From the NCBI GenBank assembly GCA_029570835.1, contig JAKPTX010000140.1, forward strand, positions 42,479-106,478: a stretch of DNA of 64,000 bases. Reading direction: 5' to 3'. A model generated the notes under the pieces. That model was given only the letters and a program-made list of their open reading frames with translations, did not search any database and was not told the origin of the DNA. This stretch comes from Bacteroidota bacterium (GTDB lineage Bacteria > Bacteroidota > Bacteroidia > Bacteroidales > WCHB1-69). The position numbers and the translations under genes are program-made. This document shows, piece after piece, positions 34,143 through 42,884 of the stretch. Numbering within the stretch: position 1 is the first letter of the stretch; each line of letters starts with the position of its first letter.

Positions 34143-35065
34143 TGCCAACCTGGGGACAATTATTAGAGGAAATCCGCTCTCAAATTCAAGCGGGTGACCA
34201 ACAAGCATTCGATACTGTTCGTAACAAATATTTAAAGGAGTTATCCTCTTTCACGGGCAGAGACACAATTATATACGCTACTCGCTGGACTTCCGGTGAT
34301 GCACCACCCAATTTAGTATCAATTAACGATGAAGACATCCATGCTTTTATGGAGGCTATTTCAGGGTTAAAATGTAAAGATTTAGACCTAATTATTCATA
34401 CTGGTGGTGGTTCTGCTGAAGCTACTGATGCAATAGTTTCATATTTAAGACAAAAGTTTAAGCATATTCGAATTATCATACCTCAAGCAGCAATGAGTGC
34501 TGGTACAATGTTAGCTTGTTCTGCTGACATTATCGTTATGGGAAAACAATCGTCCATTGGACCAATAGACCCACAATTCATCCTACAAACAGCCGTTGGA
34601 GTTCAGTCAATTCCGGCACATGCAATATTAGAACAGTTTAAAAGAGCACAAGAAGATTGTAGTACAAACCCTAAAAATCTAAATTCATGGCTTCCAATGC
34701 TAAGTCAATACGGACCAGCTTTACTTGTAAGATGTCAAGACCAAATTGACTTTGGAAAAGAACTTGTTGGAGATTGGCTCAAATCATTTATGTTTAAAGA
34801 TGAAGGTGATGAAATTCCTGACAAAATTGCTGAATACCTTTCCAATCATGGAAATTTTAAAACACACGGCAAACATATCAACATCATAAAAGCAATGGAG
34901 ATAGGGTTAAAAATCGAACAACTTGAAAGTAATCAAGATTTTCAAGATAAAGTCTTATCCGCTTTTCATGCTACAATGCACTCTTTTGGAAGTACAAATA
35001 CTGCAAAAATTATTGCAAATCAAAATGGAAACTGTTATATAAAACAGTTCAAATCTGTCCGGTAA
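34142..35065 (+). CDS. SDH-family Clp-fold serine protease
   Basis: Seen: 307 aa; Clp/SppA-like core with LDLIIHTGGGSAEATDAIV (82-100), IIIPQAAMSAGTMLACSAD where Ser119 is the likely nucleophile, and MGKQSSIGPIDPQ. This matches the serine dehydrogenase proteinase (SDH) family. No signal peptide or membrane segment, so cytosolic. Known: the family is common in mobile and accessory DNA but its biology is poorly described. Translation is coupled to the upstream 68-aa gene. Confidence 0.85.
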   Translation: MPTWGQLLEEIRSQIQAGDQQAFDTVRNKYLKELSSFTGRDTIIYATRWTSGDAPPNLVSINDEDIHAFMEAISGLKCKDLDLIIHTGGGSAEATDAIVSYLRQKFKHIRIIIPQAAMSAGTMLACSADIIVMGKQSSIGPIDPQFILQTAVGVQSIPAHAILEQFKRAQEDCSTNPKNLNSWLPMLSQYGPALLVRCQDQIDFGKELVGDWLKSFMFKDEGDEIPDKIAEYLSNHGNFKTHGKHINIIKAMEIGLKIEQLESNQDFQDKVLSAFHATMHSFGSTNTAKIIANQNGNCYIKQFKSVR

Positions 35066-35552
35066 AAAGATAATACTATCATTAACATCGGTTTTGCATC
35101 GTGTTGGATAACGTATAAACTAGAGCTATGTAATACGAAACCGTTTGTAGTACAAAATTTCGGATTTTTTCCAGAGTGGGGAAATGAAATATCAAAAGAG
35201 TAACCCCCATCCTGCCCCCAATTATTTGAAGGTAGAAATAAGAAGGAAGAAGGTAGAATTATAAGGCGGAAGGGTGAAGGCGGAAGGGTGAAGGCGGAAG
35301 GCGGAATGAACCCAATTACGAATTACGAATTACGTTTTATAAGGTAGAAGGTAGAGGGTAGAAGGTAGAATGATTTTGCATTTATTTGAATATCTGCAAG
35401 ATATGATAAATAATTTTCAATTACTTTTGCCTTCCGACTTTCGACTTTCGACTTTTTTAGGTCCTAATCCTTTTTGTTGTATCTTTGCGTCTCATTAAAA
35501 TGTTTAATTCAATCAATTTGTCAAGACAAGTAAAAATTATATCATAAAGATT
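35066..35552. repeat. Heptad and repeat-arm region before the DUF6398 gene
   Basis: No gene seen. Holds a GTGGGG..CTGCCCCC repeat arm (35171-35230), AAGAAGG heptads, a 14-base compound repeat GGCGGAAGGGTGAA x2, GGCGGAA x2, AATTACG x3, GGTAGAA x4 and TTTCGAC x2, ending in promoter repeat CCTTTTTGTTGTATCTTTG with the -7 element at 35480-35487. Confidence 0.8.
35480..35487 (+). promoter_or_regulatory. -7 element in promoter repeat copy 3
   Basis: TATCTTTG preceded by the same CCTTTTTGTTG as copies 1 and 2; 65 bases before the ATG at 35553. Confidence 0.5.
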
Positions 35553-36050
35553 ATGACCAAAGAAGAAATTAAAGAAATTGAGAAAAAACTTATCGAAACG
35601 ACAAATGAGTTTTGTACTCAAAAATTGGATGATGAATACCGACAGTTGTGTGAAAAGTTGATTAAGAAATTGGGAAGAAAAAGAGATGTTCCATTTCAGA
35701 GAGGGAAACTTGAAATTTGGGCAGCAGCAGTTATTCATACCATCGGTTCAATCAATTTCTTGTTTGATAAGTCATCTGAACCTTATATAACGGTCGAACA
35801 GCTTAATGCCTACTTTGGGACAAATAACTCCACAGTTTCTAATAAATCACGAGATATTAAGAAGATGTTGAAGCTAGGCTATTTTAATCCTGAGTTTTCT
35901 ACTCAAAGCATGACGGCATCAAATCCTTTTAATGAAATGGTGATAATTGACGGATTTATGGTACCGTTGGATACTTTACCGGAGGATTTGCAAGAATTGG
36001 TCAGAGAAACGAGAGCCATGGGGGAAGATATTGAGTTTACCACAAGATAG
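35553..36050 (+). CDS. DUF6398 protein with HTH-like segment
   Basis: Seen: 165 aa; the stretch CEKLIKKLGRKRDVPFQRGK followed by LEIWAAAVIHTIGSINFLFD is the signature of DUF6398, and TVEQLNAYFGTNNSTVSNKS (about 87-106) looks like a helix-turn-helix, suggesting nucleic-acid binding. C-terminal tail acidic. Function unassigned. Last gene of the accessory island; convergent with the FG-GAP gene. Confidence 0.82.
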   Translation: MTKEEIKEIEKKLIETTNEFCTQKLDDEYRQLCEKLIKKLGRKRDVPFQRGKLEIWAAAVIHTIGSINFLFDKSSEPYITVEQLNAYFGTNNSTVSNKSRDIKKMLKLGYFNPEFSTQSMTASNPFNEMVIIDGFMVPLDTLPEDLQELVRETRAMGEDIEFTTR

Positions 36051-36147
36051 AAATCCGCCTTTCGTATCACTTTCGTATATTTACGGCTCAAATCGTATCA
36101 TTGTATTTATCTAAAAGGATAATTTCGTAATTCGTAATTCATAATTA

Positions 36148-38376
36148 TTATTCCACAACCACAAATTTCGTAGAATAAACCTTTTGTCCTGTAAATACTT
36201 TCAATATGTAAAGCCCTGCGGGGAGATGCGAGCAGGAATAGTGCGCCATGCTGTCATTGACCTCAGCAGAAGCGAGTAAATTTCCCATAATCGAGTAGAT
36301 TTGGTATTGAAAAGAGGGCGCATTAACCTCAATATGTAGAAAATCTGTGGTAGGATTGGGATAACAACGAATAATCTCCTCTTCGACAACCGGCACCGAT
36401 ACTTGAATCGGATCACTACCTTTGAAATAGGATAAACCGCCCGCCCAATTGCCGACAATCATATCCGGAACGCCATCTCCATCCAAATCAGCGATAGCTG
36501 CACCACAACGAATTCCCTCCTGAATGAAATAAGGTTGATTATCAATCGTTTCGACCAGGTTCCAGTCCCGCGTGAAGGTTCCATCCAGATTATCGTCGAT
36601 ATTTTTGTAGAAAAGCAGTTCGCCTTGCTCATTGGCACAAACCAAAAGCGTTATATCCCGGTATTCAAAAAAGCAAGGGGCTGCATAGCCAAAGTAGGAT
36701 AATTCCGCATTACGGACATCCACATCTCCAAAAGTGGTAGTAACCAGCTCAAATTGCGCCGTACCTGTAGTGCCCACATTGCGATAATAGGCAATATTAC
36801 CGCGCCGATTACCAATCAGCAAGTCTAAATCGCCATCTTGGTCAATATCATACAATTGCGGAGTACTTTGAGATGTAACAGAGATATTCCCAAAATTAAA
36901 GGCAGGGGGGGCATAAGCGGGTAAGCCTCCCCCCAAATTTATATTTTTAAAAAAAATAATCTTACCATCATGAGCACCACAAAGCAGATCTATAGCACCA
37001 TCCCCATCGATATCCCCAAAAGCAGGATACAAAGACTGCAAATTGTAGCTGCGCAGATTTCCAAAATCATCCGTAACCAACTGAAAATGAGGTGCGTTAG
37101 CTGTTCCTATATTCCTGTAATAGTGAATATGGGATGCATAATAGGATTTCTGAACCCCATTTACGTAGTTAGAGCTATCGTAGCTCCCAAAATTGGAAAC
37201 AAACAGATCCAACAAGCCATCCTGATCCCAATCGAACAGCACCGGATACGCCGCACTGCCTACATCTACCGTTTCATCCTGCAACCAGGAAGTAGTAGTT
37301 AACTCATACTGCATCGACTGAGCATTGTAGTCATATCGCCATAATGAATTGTGGTCCTGCGACTTATTCAAGGAAGGGTCGGAAGGAGAAACCAGAATCT
37401 CAGGAACACCATCCCGATCCAGATCGATATAGTTCACTGCGGGCATCGAAAAAAGGTAGATCGGATCAGTTGCATTTGGAAAATCTGTAGTTTGTGAAAC
37501 CATCAAAGCGGAATCCAACGTTCCTCCATTGATCAAAAGAATCAGATCCGGGTAATCTACATCACCAATAAGCAGGTCCGGTAAACCATCTGCATTGTGG
37601 TCAATAATCTTCATTGAGGACCCTATGTGTCGATCGTGTTCCTCTTTTGGATCCCAATCCTTGAGTTCACAATAGGAAAAAAGGGTAATCACATTATCAT
37701 CCGCAGCCTCGTTAAACTCGCCCCAACACTCGTCTGCCAGAATAAAATTCAACGAATCTGCATGTCCATACAACTCCATCGACATATTCTTTTGCCAATG
37801 CACATACTTGCCTAAAACCCAAAAATTGAGAATGTCCAAATCGCCATCCTGATCGATATCCGCGATAGCCAGATAATCATCAGGAGAGGAAAAGATGTTA
37901 ACCAGACCGTTGTAGTAAAAGGACTCTAACGGATCTGCAACCAACTCAAATCGGAGCGTGTCATCCGTTGAAGTCTGTTTAAAAACGCGAATCGACCCCA
38001 ATCCATAAGTGAAAATATCCGCTTTTCCATCGAAATTATAATCCTTAAAGATAGCCCAATCGTGTAATTTAGGGAAAAAGCGCACATATTCCGGAGCATA
38101 CTCGTACTCTTCAGTAACCGGATTCCACAACAAAGGAATCAAACGCGCACCATGCTTTTCAAAGCCAATCAGATCCTGATGACCATCAAAGTTAAGGTCA
38201 ATCGTTGAAAAATAGATGCTGTTAATCCCACCAATCCAGGGATATTTCAACAGTGTCCCATCCTCTCTTGAAATATTAACGGAATGATCCCGAGAAAAGC
38301 CTAAGTGATAATAATCCTCCTGAGCCTTAACTGAAAAGCAAAGCAGAAGAACAAAGAAAATTATAATTCTTTTCAT
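36148..38376 (-). CDS. FG-GAP/VCBS-repeat secreted protein with T9SS type A sorting domain
   Basis: Seen: 742 aa; signal peptide (KRIIIFFVLLLCFSVKAQ), at least six FG-GAP-like calcium-loop blades (DINFDGHQDLI-type: DLNFDGHQDLIG, DIDQDGDLDILN, DHNADGLPDLLIG, DLDRDGVPEILV, DWDQDGLLDLFV, DIDGDGAIDLLCG, DLDGDGVPDMIVG) and a C-terminal T9SS sorting domain (CYPNPTTDFLHIEV ... GLYILKVFTGQ). Known: such proteins are exported by type IX secretion to the surface. Oddity: a CCCCCC/AAATTTATATTTTT segment at about 36920-36950 resembles the intergenic repeat core. Confidence 0.92.
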   Translation of the reverse strand: MKRIIIFFVLLLCFSVKAQEDYYHLGFSRDHSVNISREDGTLLKYPWIGGINSIYFSTIDLNFDGHQDLIGFEKHGARLIPLLWNPVTEEYEYAPEYVRFFPKLHDWAIFKDYNFDGKADIFTYGLGSIRVFKQTSTDDTLRFELVADPLESFYYNGLVNIFSSPDDYLAIADIDQDGDLDILNFWVLGKYVHWQKNMSMELYGHADSLNFILADECWGEFNEAADDNVITLFSYCELKDWDPKEEHDRHIGSSMKIIDHNADGLPDLLIGDVDYPDLILLINGGTLDSALMVSQTTDFPNATDPIYLFSMPAVNYIDLDRDGVPEILVSPSDPSLNKSQDHNSLWRYDYNAQSMQYELTTTSWLQDETVDVGSAAYPVLFDWDQDGLLDLFVSNFGSYDSSNYVNGVQKSYYASHIHYYRNIGTANAPHFQLVTDDFGNLRSYNLQSLYPAFGDIDGDGAIDLLCGAHDGKIIFFKNINLGGGLPAYAPPAFNFGNISVTSQSTPQLYDIDQDGDLDLLIGNRRGNIAYYRNVGTTGTAQFELVTTTFGDVDVRNAELSYFGYAAPCFFEYRDITLLVCANEQGELLFYKNIDDNLDGTFTRDWNLVETIDNQPYFIQEGIRCGAAIADLDGDGVPDMIVGNWAGGLSYFKGSDPIQVSVPVVEEEIIRCYPNPTTDFLHIEVNAPSFQYQIYSIMGNLLASAEVNDSMAHYSCSHLPAGLYILKVFTGQKVYSTKFVVVE

Positions 38377-38400
38377 ACCATTTTAAATAATCAAATGAGG

Positions 38401-39321
38401 TTACCTCACCCTCAATCGTTGACCCTCACGAATAAAATCGCTCTTCAGTCTATTCAACTGCTTCAACTTGTACACTGTGGTCCGATATCTCCGCGCAATA
38501 TGCCCCAAAGTTTGACCCTTTTTCACAGTAATGTACAATTTACTTGAAGCACCCTCATTAGCTTGTGGATTAACAACGGGAGATGTTATCTTGATCTCCT
38601 TTCCGGAAGTGTAAAGAGTATCCACCTTAAGTTTAAACTCATTGCAATCGATAATTCTTTCCGGATTAAAGGGCACTCCCATATAGCGCACTTCAAAATG
38701 CAAGTGAGGACCTGTAGATCTCCCGGTATTACCGCCCAACCCGATGGTATCGCCGGCTGAAACCAACTGCCCGGGATTAACCAACCTTTTACTTAAGTGT
38801 CCATAATAGGTTTCCAGCTTATTATCATGCCTGATTACAATCAAATCTCCATATCCTCCCGCCCTACTCTTTGAAATCCTCACAATTCCATCAAAAGCAG
38901 CCACTACCGGAGTACCTGTAGGATAGCTTAAATCGACACCATAATGCATCCTTCTTCTGCGTCTTCCATACTTTGAATACACCTTATAAGGGGCAGGATG
39001 AACATAATTACCTAAAATCAGTGTGTCAGCCGCAAGCGAAGTTTCGTGTTTATAATGGGTGGTTAAAATGTCAAAATTATTATAGGTTCCATAACCGGGC
39101 ATCCAATCAAAATAGATGTAAATCATAGATTCCTCTTTTCCTACCTCCTGATAATCCTCATCAAAATCTTCGTCATTTGACTCAACCTCATCTTCGATAA
39201 TAGAAAGGGTGTCACTTTCTCCGAAAACAATTTTATCAGAGCGGTCAACCTGTGCCATCAGCGTGGAAACGACAAAAAAAAGGATCAACAGTAGAAACTG
39301 TTTCTTAAAAAAATAGATCAT
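38401..39321 (-). CDS. M23 peptidase with C-terminal LysM
   Basis: Zinc endopeptidase acting on peptidoglycan cross-links. Seen: about 306 aa; signal/anchor (MIYFFKKQFLLLILFFVV), an acidic spacer, the M23 domain with HYGVD (His126, Asp130) and GPHLHFEVR (His206, His208), and a C-terminal LysM (VKKGQTLGHIARRYRTTVYK). The preceding TTG at 39327 could be read, but the ATG at 39321 is preferred. Own -7 box at 39360. Confidence 0.92.
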   Translation of the reverse strand: MIYFFKKQFLLLILFFVVSTLMAQVDRSDKIVFGESDTLSIIEDEVESNDEDFDEDYQEVGKEESMIYIYFDWMPGYGTYNNFDILTTHYKHETSLAADTLILGNYVHPAPYKVYSKYGRRRRRMHYGVDLSYPTGTPVVAAFDGIVRISKSRAGGYGDLIVIRHDNKLETYYGHLSKRLVNPGQLVSAGDTIGLGGNTGRSTGPHLHFEVRYMGVPFNPERIIDCNEFKLKVDTLYTSGKEIKITSPVVNPQANEGASSKLYITVKKGQTLGHIARRYRTTVYKLKQLNRLKSDFIREGQRLRVR

Positions 39322-39359
39322 GAGCAAATAATTATTCTTTGAGTCTCTCTTCGAGGGGG

Positions 39360-39367
39360 CAAAAATA
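39360..39367 (-). promoter_or_regulatory. -7 element for the M23 gene
   Basis: The minus strand reads TATTTTTG, 38 bases before the ATG at 39321. Confidence 0.45.
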
Positions 39368-39420
39368 GGAAAAAAATAGAGATAAATTGAACTATTTTTG
39401 ATTATTTTTCGATTTTTATA

Positions 39421-39428
39421 TATATTTG
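39421..39428 (+). promoter_or_regulatory. -7 element for the DUF819 operon
   Basis: TATATTTG, 22 bases before the ATG at 39451; divergent from the M23 promoter. Confidence 0.5.
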
Positions 39429-39450
39429 CAGTTTAAATCCAAGTATTAGT

Positions 39451-40632
39451 ATGATCGTTCCACTATTAACAATTCTATTCCTAAGTACCCCTTTCATTGT
39501 CATTTTATTATACCAAAAAACAAAATTGGTTAAGAAAATCGGTACTGTAATTGTTGCCTATGCAATTGGTATAGTGGCAGCACTTTTTATCACACTAACC
39601 CCCGTTTTGACAGAGCAGGATGCTGTAAGTTTAGGGAAAATTCAAGACTTATTGATGAATATTTCCGTCCCGATTGCCATTCCGCTGATGCTTTTTAGTT
39701 CTGATTTTAAATTATGGACTAAATCCCTTCCCAAAGCTGTTACTGCACTCATTACCGGTTTAGTTGCCGTTGCTGCAGGGGTAATCATTACTTTTTTCAT
39801 ATTCAAAAATAAGCAATTTACTGACCTACCGGGTATGGCTGCCATCCTCACCGGAATTTATGCAGGTGGAACCATGAACTTTTTCGCAGTAGGACAAGCT
39901 CTAAAAATTTCAGAAGAAGTGATGACCATCACATTAACTTTTCAAATGGTGGTTATTTTCCCTCTTATTCTTTTTATCACCGGAGGGGGATACAAACTTT
40001 TTAGAAAACTACTCCCCTATTATGATCAATACTCTTCCATTGATCCCGATTCACACATGATAGGATCAGTCTCCTTTGAAAGGTATGATCGCATGTTCCA
40101 TAAATGGGTTTTCCCCAGATTGATGTTGGGATTGCTGGTTGCTATCCTTATTTTTGCCGCCGGTGTAGGTATCTCCATACTCACAGTTGGAAAACTCAAT
40201 GAATTGGTCATCATCCTCTCTATTACCACCCTTGCTATTATCGCCTCTTTTTCTAAAAGAATTCGGAACTTACCTAAGACATTTGAGTTAGGAATGTTCT
40301 TTATTCTGCTTTTTTGTGTCGCTGCTGCTTCAAAATTCGATGTTACAGAAATTAATACAGGAGTGATTAATATCCTGTTCTTTATCATCACAATGACCGT
40401 CATTATTATGACAATCCACATTATATTGTGCCGGATTTTCAAAGTTACCGGAGACCTTTACGTAGTTGCAGAAATAGGACTCTTCTGTTCCCCTCCTTTT
40501 ATTCCTCCTATTGTGAGTGCCATGAATAACAGGAAAGTGTTGATTAGTGGGGTCGCTATCGGACTGGCGGGGTACGCGCTGGGAACATACCTGGGTGTAA
40601 CCATCTACTATCTGCTTAAAATGTGGATGTAA
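39451..40632 (+). CDS. DUF819-family membrane protein
   Basis: Seen: 393 aa with about eleven hydrophobic helices; LMLFSSDFKLWTKSLPKA and AILTGIYAGGTMNFFAVGQA are characteristic of DUF819 (YjcL-like) proteins. Known: an inner-membrane family of putative transporters, substrate unknown. Followed after 31 bases by the BamA-like gene and then a glycosyltransferase in the same direction. Confidence 0.9.
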   Translation: MIVPLLTILFLSTPFIVILLYQKTKLVKKIGTVIVAYAIGIVAALFITLTPVLTEQDAVSLGKIQDLLMNISVPIAIPLMLFSSDFKLWTKSLPKAVTALITGLVAVAAGVIITFFIFKNKQFTDLPGMAAILTGIYAGGTMNFFAVGQALKISEEVMTITLTFQMVVIFPLILFITGGGYKLFRKLLPYYDQYSSIDPDSHMIGSVSFERYDRMFHKWVFPRLMLGLLVAILIFAAGVGISILTVGKLNELVIILSITTLAIIASFSKRIRNLPKTFELGMFFILLFCVAAASKFDVTEINTGVINILFFIITMTVIIMTIHIILCRIFKVTGDLYVVAEIGLFCSPPFIPPIVSAMNNRKVLISGVAIGLAGYALGTYLGVTIYYLLKMWM

Positions 40633-40663
40633 AATTTATCTCAAACTTAAAAAATAGGGATCT

Positions 40664-42061
40664 ATGAAAACAAAAATCGGATTATTAGTTGCATTTTTAT
40701 TGCTTACACAGATCGGATTTTCTCAATCTGAGTCTGAGCCGCAACCGGAGCAAAAGAAAGTCAAAACCGGCTGGAATCTGGGGGTACTTCCCAGTATTGC
40801 CTACGATGCCGACCTGGGATTTCAGTATGGTATCTTGACCAACCTGTTTAATTACGGAGACGGATCACAGTATCCCGACTATTTACACTCATTTTTTCTT
40901 GAAGTTGCCTATACTACCAAAAAATATGGACTCTTTAGGTTCAATTACGACTCCAAATACCTCATCCCCAACCATCGTTTAACGGTGGATCTCTCTTTCC
41001 TCCCTGATGCCATGTGCGATTTTTACGGCTATAACGGCTATTCAAGCATCTATAATCCGCTCTGGCACAACTCCAAATTGGATAATAACCCCGAATATCT
41101 TTCCAGGGCTTTTTACAAGTTCAATCGGAACCTGTTCCGTGTTTCCGGAGACCTGCAAGGTACCATTCGTAACGATTTCAAATGGGCTGTCGGTTTGGGA
41201 TTGCTTCATTACCATATCTCACCTGTTAACCTGGAACGCCTCAATAAGGGACAAAAAGCTGAAAATCAACTCCCTGTTATTGATGAACTATTTGATAAGT
41301 ATGTTAAGTGGAACATTTTTTCTGAAAATGAACTCAAGGGGGGAAGTCATCCGTACCTCCGTGGAGGAGTTATTTTCGATAGTCGGGATAGACAATCGAA
41401 CAGCTCCAAAGGAATCTATTGCGATCTCTTTTTAACCTATAGCGCCGCCTTTGGAGAGCAAAAAGAGTTCAATAACTTAAAATTAAATGGTGTATTCCAA
41501 CAGTACATCACATTGTTTCCCGATCGTCTGATTTTTGCTTACCGTGCCGGTATTCAATTGCTACTTTTAGGAGACTCACCCTTCTATATGGATAACTACC
41601 TTAACACATTAGTAATACAACGTGTTCTGTATGAAGCGATTGGAGGAGGAAATTCAGTCCGTGGGGTGATGCGAAACAGAGTATTAGCCAATGGATTCGG
41701 ATATACAAATATGGAACTCAGATGGAAAGTTGTCAATTTTGATATAGGCAAACAGCACTTCTATATTGGTCTAAACCCCTTTATGGATATGGGTATGGTT
41801 ATTCAACCTAATCCAATAGATGAAGCAAAGGTAAGAGAGAGTATCGCTGCCAATGATCCTGACTTTGACATCAATAGATTGCCGGAATATTTCGACTGGG
41901 ATCCCAAAAAAATATTTCTACCTCACTTTTCTGCCGGAATGGGACTTAAAATCGCCATGAATGAGAACTTTATTCTCTCTGTGGATTGGGCTATGCCACT
42001 CAAAGAACAAGATGGCGCGAAAAAGGCAAATTTTTACATCAAAATGGGTTATCTTTTCTAG
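40664..42061 (+). CDS. BamA/TamA-family (Omp85-like) outer-membrane protein
   Basis: Seen: 465 aa; signal peptide (KIGLLVAFLLLTQIGFSQ), no POTRA repeats in the N-terminus, then a barrel with the surface-antigen region RGVMRNRVLANGFGYTNMEL and a closing strand ending KMGYLF with terminal Phe. Known: POTRA-less Omp85 relatives (patatin-type or BamA-like) are frequent in Bacteroidota; cargo unknown. Confidence 0.85.
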   Translation: MKTKIGLLVAFLLLTQIGFSQSESEPQPEQKKVKTGWNLGVLPSIAYDADLGFQYGILTNLFNYGDGSQYPDYLHSFFLEVAYTTKKYGLFRFNYDSKYLIPNHRLTVDLSFLPDAMCDFYGYNGYSSIYNPLWHNSKLDNNPEYLSRAFYKFNRNLFRVSGDLQGTIRNDFKWAVGLGLLHYHISPVNLERLNKGQKAENQLPVIDELFDKYVKWNIFSENELKGGSHPYLRGGVIFDSRDRQSNSSKGIYCDLFLTYSAAFGEQKEFNNLKLNGVFQQYITLFPDRLIFAYRAGIQLLLLGDSPFYMDNYLNTLVIQRVLYEAIGGGNSVRGVMRNRVLANGFGYTNMELRWKVVNFDIGKQHFYIGLNPFMDMGMVIQPNPIDEAKVRESIAANDPDFDINRLPEYFDWDPKKIFLPHFSAGMGLKIAMNENFILSVDWAMPLKEQDGAKKANFYIKMGYLF

Positions 42062-42064
42062 GGT

Positions 42065-42814
42065 ATGATCAATGGTCAAAAAATTGTGGTGGTGATGCCT
42101 GCTTACAATGCCGAAAAGACATTGGAGCAGACCTATACTGAAATTCCGTTTGACATTGTTGATCATGTCATCTTAACCGATGATTGCAGCAAAGATGATA
42201 CAGTCAAAGTAGCCCAAAAATTGGGTATAGAACACCTCATCATCCACGATCAAAACAAAGGATATGGGGGAAATCAGAAAACATGCTACGATAAAGCGCT
42301 GGAAATAGGTGGCGACATCATCGTAATGGTACACCCAGACTATCAATACACCCCAAAACTAATTCATTCCATCTGTTACATGATTGCCAATGAAGTTTAT
42401 CCTGTGGTGTGTGCCTCCCGAATCCTGGGGAAAGGAGCAATCAAAGGGGGAATGCCGATTATTAAATATATCGCTAACAGAGCGTTGACACTGTTCCAAA
42501 ACATTCTTTTAAATCAGAAACTCTCCGAATACCACACCGGGTTCAGGGCTTTCTCGAAAGAGGTGCTTGAGAAAACCCATTATCAACAGTTCTCTGACGA
42601 TTTCATCTTCGACAATGAAATGCTGGCTAAGATTTTGTATCTGGGATACGATATTGGAGAGATCTCTTGTTCAACAAAATATTTTGAAGAGGCTTCCTCT
42701 ATCAGCTTAAGTCGCAGTACTGTATATGGTTTCGGAGTGATTCGGATCTCTATTTTATACCGACTGGCAAAATGGCAGATTTTTAAGTGCAAAATATTCA
42801 AAAAAAATTCGTAA
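42065..42814 (+). CDS. Glycosyltransferase family 2 (DPM1-like)
   Basis: Seen: 249 aa; VVVMPAYNAEKTLEQT at the N-terminus, LTDDCSKDDT, NKGYGGNQKTCYDKAL and the metal-binding MVHPDYQYTP (Asp-x-Asp replaced by HPDYQ as in polyprenol-phosphate mannosyltransferase relatives). No membrane helices except a hydrophobic C-terminal part, so probably membrane-associated. Nucleotide-sugar donor and acceptor unknown. Its stop codon is also the start of the next gene's -7 box (TAACTTTG at 42812). Confidence 0.9.
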   Translation: MINGQKIVVVMPAYNAEKTLEQTYTEIPFDIVDHVILTDDCSKDDTVKVAQKLGIEHLIIHDQNKGYGGNQKTCYDKALEIGGDIIVMVHPDYQYTPKLIHSICYMIANEVYPVVCASRILGKGAIKGGMPIIKYIANRALTLFQNILLNQKLSEYHTGFRAFSKEVLEKTHYQQFSDDFIFDNEMLAKILYLGYDIGEISCSTKYFEEASSISLSRSTVYGFGVIRISILYRLAKWQIFKCKIFKKNS

Positions 42815-42819
42815 CTTTG
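42812..42819 (+). promoter_or_regulatory. -7 element for the methionine gamma-lyase-like gene
   Basis: TAACTTTG; the first three bases are the stop codon of the glycosyltransferase. Leader to the ATG at 42885 is about 60 bases. Confidence 0.4.
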
Positions 42820-42884
42820 TCGATTGTATTAGAAGCTTAAAAATTATTTAATAATCAATAAACATTAAAAAAAATCAATCAATT

